The translations under genes were made by a program, and so were the position numbers. Positions 7,234-12,464 of a stretch of DNA of 12,912 nt are shown here, in pieces. Numbering within the stretch: position 1 is the stretch's first letter; the number at the start of each line of letters is the position of its first letter. The stretch comes from Thermoplasmata archaeon. GTDB taxonomy: Archaea; Thermoplasmatota; Thermoplasmata; Lutacidiplasmatales; UBA184. Under the pieces are notes generated by a model, which saw nothing but the letters and a program-made list of their open reading frames with translations, searched no databases and was not told the origin of the DNA. The DNA lies in assembly GCA_030037695.1 (NCBI GenBank), contig JASHQF010000135.1, forward strand, positions 1 to 12,912. The letters are read 5' to 3'.

Positions 7234-7461
7234 GTAAACTACACGGGCGCCGACCTCGGGTTCCTACCAGGAAATTGGATGTTCGTCGGGCAGAGGAATC
7301 TCGCTCCCCGATCCTTCGGGCGGTCGCAGGGGCGATCGGCGACGCACCACCCTTCCGTTCTGCAGGGTCCCTCACCAACGTCAGGCCCACGAAGAGCGGC
7401 GTAGGCGCCCCGCAAGGCATGCCGGTGTAGCTCCGGCGGTTGGGTTTGACCAGCGCCAAGC
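7234..7461. other. Intergenic region between divergent thermosome and MarR promoters, no convincing gene
   Basis: About 230 bp lie between the two divergent TATA boxes. A minus-strand frame of 76 codons (7229-7459) is open but starts with TTG and resembles no family. A shorter ATG start at 7420 in the same frame has a GGAG about 11 nt upstream and a TATA-like stretch near 7462-7468, so a 63-residue product cannot be excluded. GCCGG (7421-7425) and CCGGC (7433-7437) could form a small hairpin. No tRNA T-arm or other known RNA signature was found on either strand. Confidence 0.4.
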
Positions 7462-7467
7462 TTAATA
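7462..7467 (+). promoter_or_regulatory. TATA-like box for the marR-efflux operon
   Basis: TTAATA lies about 34 bp before ATG 7499 in an AT-rich island, so the mRNA is probably near-leaderless. Between it and the ATG are GATATC (7469-7474) and the short inverted pair GAAA (7476-7479)/TTTC (7487-7490). MarR proteins commonly bind dyads over their own promoter, so this 7462-7490 stretch is where autoregulation would be sought, but the dyad is weak. Confidence 0.45.
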
Positions 7468-7498
7468 CGATATCAGAAAGTTACTGTTTCCGAATCAA

Positions 7499-8011
7499 AT
7501 GCGTAGCTCCGGCTCAGGTGGCCCTACCGATTCGAGGTCGGCGGACCGACTCGCCCTGGTAACAGGGCAGATCCTTCGAGGCTGGATGAAGATCGGGCGG
7601 GAGGAGGCACGTCAGCTCGACCTCAGCCTTCCGCAACTCTTTGTCCTCGGGGGTCTCCAGGAGCTCGGCGAGGTCCCGATCACCCGGTGGGCGGAGATCG
7701 TCGGGTCATCGCCCTCTGCGACGACCGGCCTCTTGGACGGTCTTGAAACGTCCGGCTATGTGCGCCGGACCCACGATCGACAAGACCGACGCCGAGTCCT
7801 GATTTCGCTCACGCCCGCCGGGCGGCGGGTAACGTCCCGGCTGCATCGGCGGTCCAGGGATCGATGGCGGGTCTTTTGCGAGGGAATCCCGCGGACCGAT
7901 CTAGAAAGGGCGACCAAAACCCTCTCACGGATCTACAGCCGCCTCGACGCGGCGCACGCTGTAGCGAGCCCGACGCCGCGGGAACCGCCGGCTCGTTCGG
8001 AGGGCGCGTGA
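7499..8011 (+). CDS. MarR-family winged-helix transcriptional regulator
   Basis: A 170-residue regulator of the MarR type, a dimer that binds DNA and is released by small ligands. The centre contains a winged helix: QLFVLGGLQELGEVPITRWAEIVG leads into the recognition helix (about 71-84, SPSATTGLLDGLETSGYV), followed by the wing RTHDRQDRRRVLISLTPAGR (90-109). The D-x-R-(D/S)-x-R-R and L-T-x-x-G elements are hallmarks of the family. Flanking helices (15-40 and about 111-150) would form the dimer interface. The N-terminal dozen and C-terminal 20 residues are Ser/Pro-rich tails. The stop codon overlaps the start of the efflux gene (GTGA), so the two are cotranscribed and translation is coupled. 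By analogy with MarR/EmrR systems it most likely represses this operon until a toxic compound binds; the ligand is unknown. Confidence 0.92.
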   Translation: MRSSGSGGPTDSRSADRLALVTGQILRGWMKIGREEARQLDLSLPQLFVLGGLQELGEVPITRWAEIVGSSPSATTGLLDGLETSGYVRRTHDRQDRRRVLISLTPAGRRVTSRLHRRSRDRWRVFCEGIPRTDLERATKTLSRIYSRLDAAHAVASPTPREPPARSEGA

Positions 8012-9633
8012 GCGCGACTCCGGGGTCGGGCCCGGTCGCTCCACCCCCGAAGACGCTGGCCACCTTCGACCGAACGTACGCCAACCGGGTGATGTTCCTG
8101 CTGATGGCGATCGTTACCATCGTGCTCTACATCGAGGGGATGCTCGTCCCCTCGCTGCCCACCATCCAGAGCGATTTCCGCGTGGACTCCGCGCAGGCGA
8201 GCCTCGTCGTCTCCGTCTACGCGGTCTTCGGCGTGGCGATGTCGCCCGTGGTCGGCAAGCTCGCCGACATCTACGGCAAGCGCAAGGTCCTGATCGCGGT
8301 CATGCTGGGGTACGCGGCGGCCGTCTCGGTCACCGGGTTCTCTCCCAACTTCTCCTTCATGATCGCTTCCCGGACGTTCCAGGGGGTCGGTCTCACGATC
8401 TTCCCGGTAGGGATGGCGTTGGTCCGGGAGGAGTTCCCCCGGGAGCTCGTCCCTCGGGCCCAGGGCCTCTTGAGCGCCATGTTCGGTATCGGGTTCGCCA
8501 TCAGCCTCCCGCTCGGATCCTGGGTCTCCCAGTCGTACGGCTGGCGCGACACGTACCACACGGCGATCCCGTTCGTCGTGCTCCTCGCGATCCTCGTCGT
8601 CCTGTTGGTCCGAGAGTCCGGGTACAAGCGACCGAACGTGAGGGTCGATTACGTCGGCGCCGCGTTGCTCGGCGGGGGCCTGGGCGGCGTCGTAACGGCT
8701 CTGGCGCAGGGCGAGTCCTGGGGATGGACGTCCGGGCTCACGCTGGGTTTTGCCGTCATCGGGGCGTTCTTGTTCGTCCCGTTCATCCTCTACGAGGCCC
8801 GCTGGAAGAAACTGGGCCGCGAGCCGATCATCGACAACAAGCTCCTCGTCGAGCGGAACGTCGCGGTCACCAACCTCGTGCTGACCGTGGTGGGGCTCGC
8901 GATGAACCTCGCGCTCTTCTCGTTGATCTACCAGTTCGAGTTCCCGTTGGCCTCGGGAGGGTACAACGCGAGCTTCACGGCCCTGCACCCCGACTTCAAC
9001 ATCCTCGATGCGGGGCTGTACATCGTCCCCCTCGCCCTCTCGATGACCGGGGTGGCCGTGGTGGCCGCCGTGTTCGTGAACCGGACCGGAGTGAAGCCCC
9101 TCGCCTTCGCTGGCACGGCGATCACCGGGCTCGGGTTCTACCTCGTCTCCACCGTCTCGTCCTTGACGCAGGCCCTCGTCATCGAGGTCGTGATCGGGGC
9201 CGGCATCGCGCTCCTCAACTCCTCGATCATCAACCTGCTGGTCCTCACCGTCGATCCGAAGGACATGGGACAGGCGACGGCGATGAACAGCGTCTTCCGG
9301 AACATCGGAAGCAGCGTGGGCGCTCCCATTGCCGGTTCGCTGCTCGCCACCTACGTGCTCACGAACGGACCGTTGGGGGGCCTCGGCCTACCGGCGCACC
9401 TCGCCTTCCAGTACGCGTACTGGATCGCCGCGATCGTCACCGTGATCGGCGGGGTCGCGATCGTCTTCGGTCAAGAAGTCCTCGGCGGCCGGCGCCACGC
9501 GAAGTTCGCCCACCTTCCGCAGATGGCCCGCGCCTTCGGACGTGCGAAGCCGTCCGTGGCCACCGGTACGGGGACTCCCGGCGTCCCGCTCGAAGGGTCG
9601 ACTGGATCGCCGCGCTCCCCGGGCTCTGCGTGA
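8008..9633 (+). CDS. MFS multidrug efflux transporter, DHA2 (14-TM) type
   Basis: A 541-residue integral membrane protein of the major facilitator superfamily, of the length and layout of the 14-helix drug:H+ antiporter-2 group (EmrB/QacA-like). The first helix (about 27-48) ends in LYIEGMLVPSLPTIQSDF, matching the family's 'xxLDxTIVNVALPxI' position though with Glu 43. Motif A follows at 83-93 (GKLADIYGKRK), then about a dozen more hydrophobic segments through IAAIVTVIGGVAIVFG. The tail is soluble and Gly/Pro/Ser-rich. I start at GTG 8008: it overlaps the marR stop as GTGA, GGAGG lies just upstream (about 8000), and the family match begins a short way after it. The frame is open to ATG 7864, but that stretch lies within marR and is not membrane-like. 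It probably exports drugs or other toxic amphiphiles using the proton gradient, controlled by the MarR protein upstream; actual substrates are not deducible. Confidence 0.92.
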   Translation: MSATPGSGPVAPPPKTLATFDRTYANRVMFLLMAIVTIVLYIEGMLVPSLPTIQSDFRVDSAQASLVVSVYAVFGVAMSPVVGKLADIYGKRKVLIAVMLGYAAAVSVTGFSPNFSFMIASRTFQGVGLTIFPVGMALVREEFPRELVPRAQGLLSAMFGIGFAISLPLGSWVSQSYGWRDTYHTAIPFVVLLAILVVLLVRESGYKRPNVRVDYVGAALLGGGLGGVVTALAQGESWGWTSGLTLGFAVIGAFLFVPFILYEARWKKLGREPIIDNKLLVERNVAVTNLVLTVVGLAMNLALFSLIYQFEFPLASGGYNASFTALHPDFNILDAGLYIVPLALSMTGVAVVAAVFVNRTGVKPLAFAGTAITGLGFYLVSTVSSLTQALVIEVVIGAGIALLNSSIINLLVLTVDPKDMGQATAMNSVFRNIGSSVGAPIAGSLLATYVLTNGPLGGLGLPAHLAFQYAYWIAAIVTVIGGVAIVFGQEVLGGRRHAKFAHLPQMARAFGRAKPSVATGTGTPGVPLEGSTGSPRSPGSA

Positions 9634-9654
9634 TCTCGCACGGCGCGGAGACGT

Positions 9655-9679
9655 CCCCGGGGCATCCCGGGCCCCGGGG
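9655..9679 (+). terminator. GC-rich hairpin after the efflux gene
   Basis: CCCCGGGGC (9655-9663) and GCCCCGGGG (9671-9679) are perfect 9-bp arms around the 7-nt loop ATCCCGG. The hairpin starts 21 nt after the efflux stop and is followed by ATTCTC, not by a long T-run. It is a plausible 3'-end structure of the marR-efflux transcript. It also lies just beyond the end of the opposing small ORF (9699-10049), so it may act on both strands. Confidence 0.5.
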
Positions 9680-9698
9680 GATTCTCGGAGCTATCCGC

Positions 9699-10049
9699 CT
9701 AGGGCAGGGGAGCTTCGGGAGCGGTACGCGGCGTCGACCCGAAGGGGGGAACGGTCGCCGCCGCGTCCGCGGGGTTCATCGGCAGGAGCGCGGGCGGCGC
9801 CGGCGCGCTCGCCCCCCGTACGGACCGGCGACGTGCGACGCGTCGGCGCCGCGCGGCCGTCGAGATCGGTGGGGCGATCGGGTCGGAGCCGAGGAGGCGA
9901 CGGGTCGGTGGGATGATCCATTCCGAGACGACCAGGTTGCGGCCCCCCGGCAGCGGAAACGATACGGGGGCCACCCACGGCAGGGGGATCTGAGGAACGA
10001 ACGCGGGAAGGGATTCGGGGGAAGCGAGCGCACCCGTGTCGCCGCGCAT
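9699..10049 (-). CDS. Unrecognised 116-residue ORF with a well-placed promoter
   Basis: The frame runs from ATG 10049 to TAG 9699. It was not recognised as any family. The first 60 residues are Pro-rich with hydrophobic patches (FVPQIPLPWVAPVSFPLP, NLVVSEWIIPP); next comes a strongly basic block (ARRRRVARRRSVRG) and then an Ala/Pro-rich tail. Third codon positions are mostly G or C, as in its neighbours. The case for a real gene is upstream: a TATA-like TTAAGTA centred 27 bp before the ATG, fitting a leaderless transcript, and two copies of a 14-bp near-palindrome behind it, in the same geometry as for the M29-like gene. Against it, composition is low-complexity and two other minus-strand frames (85 and 95 codons) are also open here. 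The basic block could contact nucleic acid or a membrane surface; that is speculation. Without this ORF, 9634-10188 has no gene. Confidence 0.35.
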   Translation of the reverse strand: MRGDTGALASPESLPAFVPQIPLPWVAPVSFPLPGGRNLVVSEWIIPPTRRLLGSDPIAPPISTAARRRRVARRRSVRGASAPAPPALLPMNPADAAATVPPFGSTPRTAPEAPLP

Positions 10050-10072
10050 GCCCCTGAGAGGGAGGGCGCGCC

Positions 10073-10079
10073 TACTTAA
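10073..10079 (-). promoter_or_regulatory. TATA-like box for the small ORF at 9699-10049
   Basis: TTAAGTA on the minus strand, centred 27 bp from the A of ATG 10049, so transcription would start at or within a few bases of the start codon. The operator-like repeat at 10091-10104 is centred 21.5 bp further upstream. Confidence 0.45.
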
Positions 10080-10090
10080 CCCGTGTGCGT

Positions 10091-10104
10091 TTTAGGATTC
10101 TAAA
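10091..10104. promoter_or_regulatory. 14-bp near-palindromic operator candidate, copy 1
   Basis: TTTAGGATTCTAAA on the plus strand (TTTAGAATCCTAAA on the minus): arms TTTAG/CTAAA with four bases between. It lies just upstream of the TATA box at 10073-10079. Two more copies are at 10123-10136 and 11360-11373 and none was seen elsewhere in the window. Confidence 0.5.
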
Positions 10105-10122
10105 CGCGTTTGAGGGTTGGAA

Positions 10123-10136
10123 ATTAGCATTCTAAA
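10123..10136. promoter_or_regulatory. 14-bp near-palindromic operator candidate, copy 2
   Basis: ATTAGCATTCTAAA (minus strand TTTAGAATGCTAAT), with arms TTAG/CTAA. Its centre is exactly 32 bp, about three helical turns, from the centre of copy 1, so proteins on both sites would face the same side of the DNA. It also overlaps the T-run that follows the terminator hairpin of the M29-like gene. Confidence 0.45.
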
Positions 10137-10147
10137 ATGGTGTCACC

Positions 10148-10171
10148 CTCCGTCGGGCCGACCCGACGGAG
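10148..10171 (-). terminator. Perfect 10-bp hairpin after the M29-like gene
   Basis: CTCCGTCGGG (10148-10157) and CCCGACGGAG (10162-10171) are exact complements around the loop CCGA (10158-10161). In the minus direction it begins 17 nt after the M29-like stop and is followed within about 10 nt by ATTTTAG. A stem plus short U-run makes this the most terminator-like hairpin in the window. Confidence 0.6.
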
Positions 10172-10188
10172 TCGCTCCCCGTCACCCG

Positions 10189-11316
10189 TTACCTTGTCAC
10201 CAGGTGTCCCCGGTCCACCAGCGCTTCCCCATCGACCGAGAGCGAGCCTCCGGTAAGGTCAGCGTACGCGACGAGGTGCGGCGTCCGAGTGCGGCCCCCG
10301 CGCTGGTCGTTCTGCCCGATCTCCAGGGTGATCGTCCCTCGGGATTGGTCGAAGAGGAGCGGGATGTTCGAGATCCTCGGGTTGAGGCCCACGGAGATCA
10401 GCCCTGGGGGGATGTGGGGGTTCCCGAGCGCGGCGATCGCGCGACGTAGCCGCCGGCCCCCGATCCCCCGGTCGACGTCCGCCAGCCGGCCGTCCCGGAA
10501 CGTCCAGCGCGTGGGAGGGATCGGTGTCTCCCTCGCCTCCGCCCAGAACACTCCCGTGTGGTTCGAGACGAAGCTTCCCTCGGCGAACCGCTCGTCGACC
10601 GTGACGCTGGTCACGCCGGAGGGGATGACCGTCATGATCGCGCCCTCCCGCACGTCGCGCTTGTCGATGATCCCGTCGTCGACCCTGGGCCGACGATGAC
10701 CGAGCCGCAGCGTGAGGTCGGTCCCGTTGCGGTGCGTGATCCTCAGCTCGCGTCCGGCCCGGAGCCGGTGGGCGATCCTCGTTCCGTCACGCTGCATCCC
10801 CGACGGATCGAGCATCGCGGCCTCGACCAGCTCCCGCCGCCAGTTCGCGAGGTCGATCCCGTAGCGCCGAGCCCACACCGCGCTCGTCCGCCCGAGGTCC
10901 CATCGCAGCGTGCGGACCCGGTACTTCTGCACGAGCCGCATCATCTCGTGATTGTTCGCCTCGGTGCGGCGGGAGACGACGGGAGGTACCGCCTCCTCGC
11001 GAGTGGTGTCCATCGGACCGTAGAAGAAGACGAAGGCGTCCGACGCCTTCAAGGCGGCCCATTGGTGCTCGCCGACCCGGCCGACCTGGCTGTCCGGGGC
11101 GGCTTCCAGGCCCCGCCAGTACGCCGCCTCGTCGTGCACGGACAGGAGCGGTTGGGCGCCCATCGCCCGCGCTTCCTCGCTGACGGTGATCGCCCACGGG
11201 AGGGTCGCGCTCCACGTATCGATCAAGACGTTCTCCCCGCGCACGATCTGCAGGGCGCGACGCAGCAGGTTCCGGGCGAACGCCCGGCGCAGCGCCTCCG
11301 GATAGTCGGGGAGCAT
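10189..11316 (-). CDS. M29-type aminopeptidase-like protein with degenerate metal site
   Basis: A 375-residue protein that follows the architecture of peptidase family M29 (thermophilic aminopeptidases AmpS/AmpT): an N-terminal domain beginning YPEALRRAFARNLLRRALQIVRGENVLIDT, then RAGRELRITHRNGTDLTLRLGHRRPRVDDG (187-215), a typical family segment, and a C-terminal half with TRWTFRDGRLADVD, VGLNPRI, and SLSVDGEALVDRGHL. By eye the family's metal ligands are mostly absent: the Glu after PSG (232-234) is Val, the Glu of the 'GExxxGxN' segment is missing around 306-312, the His of 'GTxH' is Thr 330, and the final His-x-Asp survives only as H347-L-V. It may therefore be a non-peptidase; the same fold includes iron dioxygenases such as NicX. 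It is slightly shorter than typical M29 enzymes (about 410). ATG 11316 is supported by a TATA box 29 bp upstream. It is divergent from an AbrB-like gene, with an operator candidate between them. Confidence 0.8.
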   Translation of the reverse strand: MLPDYPEALRRAFARNLLRRALQIVRGENVLIDTWSATLPWAITVSEEARAMGAQPLLSVHDEAAYWRGLEAAPDSQVGRVGEHQWAALKASDAFVFFYGPMDTTREEAVPPVVSRRTEANNHEMMRLVQKYRVRTLRWDLGRTSAVWARRYGIDLANWRRELVEAAMLDPSGMQRDGTRIAHRLRAGRELRITHRNGTDLTLRLGHRRPRVDDGIIDKRDVREGAIMTVIPSGVTSVTVDERFAEGSFVSNHTGVFWAEARETPIPPTRWTFRDGRLADVDRGIGGRRLRRAIAALGNPHIPPGLISVGLNPRISNIPLLFDQSRGTITLEIGQNDQRGGRTRTPHLVAYADLTGGSLSVDGEALVDRGHLVTR

Positions 11317-11341
11317 CCGACCGGGATAGCGGGCAGCCGAC

Positions 11342-11348
11342 TATTTAA
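11342..11348 (-). promoter_or_regulatory. TATA box of the M29-like gene
   Basis: TTAAATA on the minus strand, centred 29 bp from the A of ATG 11316, indicating a leaderless or near-leaderless mRNA. No ribosome binding site is visible before the ATG, in agreement. Operator copy 3 is centred 21.5 bp upstream. Confidence 0.6.
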
Positions 11349-11359
11349 CGGGGAGTGAC

Positions 11360-11373
11360 TTTAGACTCCTAAT
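11360..11373. promoter_or_regulatory. 14-bp near-palindromic operator candidate, copy 3
   Basis: TTTAGACTCCTAAT on the plus strand; it matches the minus-strand reading of copy 1 at 12 of 14 positions. It sits between the divergent M29-like and AbrB-like genes, upstream of the M29-like TATA box and 37-50 bp before the AbrB-like ATG. No better TATA box exists for the AbrB-like gene, so the site may overlap that promoter too. Confidence 0.5.
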
Positions 11374-11394
11374 GACCGGACCCGTGGGGCCGGT

Positions 11395-11408
11395 GCTCCG
11401 CGCGGAGC
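11395..11408 (+). promoter_or_regulatory. Perfect 14-bp palindrome directly before the AbrB-like start codon
   Basis: GCTCCGCGCGGAGC (arms GCTCCGC/GCGGAGC) ends two bases before ATG 11410. It contains CGGAG, the only purine-rich stretch that could act as a ribosome binding site, although very close to the ATG. It could be an autoregulatory DNA site for a dimeric regulator or an RNA hairpin limiting translation. Confidence 0.4.
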
Positions 11409-11409
11409 C

Positions 11410-11652
11410 ATGAGGCTGCACAAGGTCGTCAACCGGGTCTACGGCGGCGTCACGTACTACCGATGGGTGGTCACGCTGCCTCCGAAGCGTGTGCGCGAGC
11501 TGGGATGGGCGAACGGCCAGGAGCTCGAGGTCGCCGTACGCGGTTCGACCCTGTGGATCCAGCCCTCGACGCGGCAGTTCCAGGAGCGACGGGAGCGGGG
11601 CGCCACGCTGCTGGAAGCAGAAGTCCGACGCCGAACGATGGGGCGACGCTAG
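11410..11652 (+). CDS. AbrB/SpoVT (MazE-like fold) DNA-binding protein
   Basis: An 80-residue protein. Residues about 15-52 (TYYRWVVTLPPKRVRELGWANGQELEVAVRGSTLWIQP) are a swapped-hairpin AbrB domain: a first strand with the conserved V-T-L-P, a short helix ending in ELGW, the G-x-E-L-E-V turn and a last strand (LWIQP). Such proteins dimerise through interlaced strands and bind DNA as transition-state regulators or as antitoxins. The C-terminal 28 residues are a charged, Arg/Glu-rich helix of unknown role. No toxin-like partner (PIN, MazF or similar) is next to it, so a stand-alone regulator is more likely than an antitoxin. It is divergent from the M29-like gene, 93 bp apart, and is the natural candidate to bind the repeated operator there. 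That link is inference. Confidence 0.85.
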   Translation: MRLHKVVNRVYGGVTYYRWVVTLPPKRVRELGWANGQELEVAVRGSTLWIQPSTRQFQERRERGATLLEAEVRRRTMGRR

Positions 11653-11684
11653 CCCCTCGGCGGAGCGGGTCGTTAGGGAACAGT

Positions 11685-11711
11685 CGGGGTCGTACTCTCC
11701 CTCCGACCCCG
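11685..11711 (+). terminator. Hairpin after the AbrB-like gene
   Basis: CGGGGTCG (11685-11692) and CGACCCCG (11704-11711) are perfect 8-bp arms around an 11-nt pyrimidine-rich loop, starting 32 nt after the stop. No long T-run follows. It probably marks the transcript end. The rest of 11653-11810 holds no gene. Confidence 0.45.
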
Positions 11712-11810
11712 GCAGCCCGTCGAAGCTCTGCCCGGGGGAACCCCGGCGAGGGTGTCCGGGAGGTCCCTGGGGGGCGGTCGTTTTCTCTCACGTCGGGTGC
11801 CTCGGTCCCC

Positions 11811-12320
11811 ATGGACTCCCCGCAAGTTCGTGCGGGAACGATCGCCGAGCTGCCCGAGATCGTCGCGATCTACAACCACTACGTGCTCACGACCGCGGCA
11901 TCCTTCGAGATCGACCCGGTGACGGCCGACTCCCGTCGCCCGTGGTTCGAGCAGCATGTCGGTTCCGAGAAGTACCGGCTCCTCGTGGTGGAGGGGGCGG
12001 ACGGCCGGTTGCTCGGATGGGCGTCGACCGGGCCGTTCCGACCGCGCGCCGCGTACGGCACCACGGTCGAGGCGTCGATCTACCTCCGGCCGGAGGCGAC
12101 CGGTCGGGGGATCGGTTCTCAGCTGTACGCTGCGCTGTTCCGCTCGCTCGAGGGTGCGGACGTCGACCAGATCGTGGCCGGCATCACGCTGCCGAACGAT
12201 CCGTGCGTCGCCCTTCACCGCAAGCTGGGCTTCGGTCTCGTCGGCACGTTCCACCGGGTCGGTCGCAAGTTCGACCGCTACTGGGACGTCGCCTGGTTCC
12301 AGCGGCCGGCCCGTCCGTAG
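11811..12320 (+). CDS. GNAT acetyltransferase, phosphinothricin/methionine-sulfoximine acetyltransferase type
   Basis: A 169-residue cytoplasmic enzyme matching the Pat/Bar/YncA branch of GNAT transferases, which move acetyl from acetyl-CoA to the amino group of glutamate-analogue toxins or related amino acids. Seen: IVAIYNHYVLTTAASFEIDPVT (17-38), the LLGWASTGPFRPRAAYGTTVEASIYL strand pair with Glu 87 in the family's conserved TVE, the acetyl-CoA pyrophosphate loop ATGRGIGSQL (96-105), AGITLPNDPCVALHRKLGF (123-141) and the closing VGRKFDRYWDVAWFQ. Length is normal. The frame is open upstream, but homology starts just after ATG 11811, so I start there. A T-rich stretch (TTTTCTCTCA, 11781-11790) about 26 bp upstream could be a poor TATA box. 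Bacterial and archaeal genomes often carry such genes without any herbicide exposure; the native substrate could be methionine sulfone/sulfoximine or something else. Confidence 0.92.
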   Translation: MDSPQVRAGTIAELPEIVAIYNHYVLTTAASFEIDPVTADSRRPWFEQHVGSEKYRLLVVEGADGRLLGWASTGPFRPRAAYGTTVEASIYLRPEATGRGIGSQLYAALFRSLEGADVDQIVAGITLPNDPCVALHRKLGFGLVGTFHRVGRKFDRYWDVAWFQRPARP

Positions 12321-12379
12321 CGCCGGCACCGAACCCCGACATGCGCGAGGCCCGCATTGCTCCCGCCGGAGGGCGCCAC

Positions 12380-12406
12380 GGTCCGGAGCCCACCAGAGCT
12401 CGGACC
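12380..12406 (+). terminator. Hairpin after the GNAT gene
   Basis: GGTCCGGAGC (12380-12389) and GCTCGGACC (12398-12406) pair over nine bases with one bulged G, around an 8-nt loop, starting 59 nt after the GNAT stop. It is followed by GAGGGTCGTTAGG and then CCCCAAAAACCCC. Likely the transcript end; the remainder of the 144-bp gap holds only the leader of the next gene. Confidence 0.4.
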
Positions 12407-12464
12407 GAGGGTCGTTAGGAAGGCCCCAAAAACCCCGGGTGCGTGGGTCCCGGTGCGGAGACCG

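Noticed and set aside
7401..7460. tRNA-like sequence near GCCGGTGTAGCTC
   Set aside because: There is no matching D-stem GAGC, no anticodon stem and no T-arm GGTTCGAATCC equivalent at the right distance on either strand.
9691..10033. Two further minus-strand frames of 85 and 95 codons overlapping the small ORF
   Set aside because: Their starts do not fit the TATA box and their composition is Arg/Pro/Ser-rich without features; at most one frame can be real and the 10049 start fits the promoter.
8724..10079. 451-codon plus-strand frame running past the end of the efflux gene
   Set aside because: Its first 900 bases are another frame of the transporter, and its remainder is Arg/Gly-rich with no start signal or family; it also crosses the 9655-9679 hairpin and the minus-strand promoter region.
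11410..11652. AbrB-like protein as antitoxin of a toxin-antitoxin pair
   Set aside because: No toxin-like ORF lies directly up- or downstream; the neighbours are a divergent M29-like gene and a GNAT of the amino-acid acetyltransferase type rather than a TacT-like toxin.
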